64,000 nt of DNA from positions 38,645,722 through 38,709,721 of the forward strand of contig CM050654.1 of NCBI GenBank assembly GCA_027574665.1. Direction: 5' to 3'. Under the pieces are notes generated by a model. It saw nothing but the letters and a program-made list of their open reading frames with translations. It had not been told where the DNA came from and made no database searches. This DNA comes from Rhynochetos jubatus. Taxonomy: Eukaryota; Chordata; Aves; Eurypygiformes; Rhynochetidae. Position 1 is the first letter of the stretch. Each line of letters opens with the position of its first letter. Positions 63,899-64,000 of this stretch are shown piece by piece. The translations under genes were made by a program, and so were the position numbers.

Positions 63899-64000
63899 AA
63901 AGCTTTTGAGCTAGAAATGCTTCAGCGACTCACATTTCCTTTTTTCCTACACATATCAAGGGCAGCAATCCCAATGCACAGTGCAACAAGAGGAACACAT

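Noticed and set aside
1..64000. CRISPR arrays, operons, bacterial-type promoters or terminators
   Set aside because: The sequence is vertebrate-like, and no regularly spaced direct repeats or gene clusters are present.

Overview
This window looks like non-coding DNA from a bird, probably a macrochromosomal gene desert or part of a very large intron. The sequence is AT-rich. The only recognisable interspersed repeats of moderate age are two 3' fragments of the chicken-repeat-1 (CR1) LINE family, at about 40.8-41.2 kb and 63.7-63.9 kb. There are also a short piece resembling the start of an avian retroviral LTR and several very decayed older repeats. I see none of the dense SINE or L1 content expected of a mammal. 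Open reading frames are short, overlap each other on both strands and match no protein family I recognise. I therefore annotate no protein-coding gene, rRNA or functional tRNA gene, and no bacterial-type feature.

Layout. 0-0.44 kb (minus strand): decayed reverse-transcriptase fragment of a non-CR1 LINE, running off the left edge. 0.44-23.9 kb: mostly unique sequence with short simple repeats, a C-rich G-quadruplex tract at 14.9 kb, a perfect palindrome at 17.0 kb and traces of an old dispersed repeat at 3.2 and 20.0 kb. 23.9-30 kb: AT-rich, almost free of recent repeats, with many TAAT homeodomain cores, a probable MIR-like SINE relic at 26.2-26.4 kb and a 31-bp palindrome at 30.0 kb; it resembles the conserved non-coding blocks near developmental regulators. 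30-44.6 kb: several long poly-T or poly-A runs, a T/G-rich tract, the older CR1 copy and an AT hairpin. 44.6-46.8 kb: the most distinctive region, with an E-box and octamer-bearing candidate enhancer, an 81-nt uninterrupted pyrimidine tract, an alternating purine-pyrimidine palindrome and a small orphan CpG island at about 46.5-46.75 kb. 46.8-64 kb: unique non-coding sequence with simple repeats, ending in the younger CR1 copy.

Nothing here works together as an operon or gene cluster. If the window has a function it is most likely cis-regulatory, with the 23.9-30 kb and 44.6-46.8 kb blocks the best candidates. I found no clear new biological system. The observations most worth following are the orphan CpG island with its non-B-DNA neighbours and the two ancient retroposon relics. 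Statements about conservation are inferences from sequence texture, because no alignment could be run.
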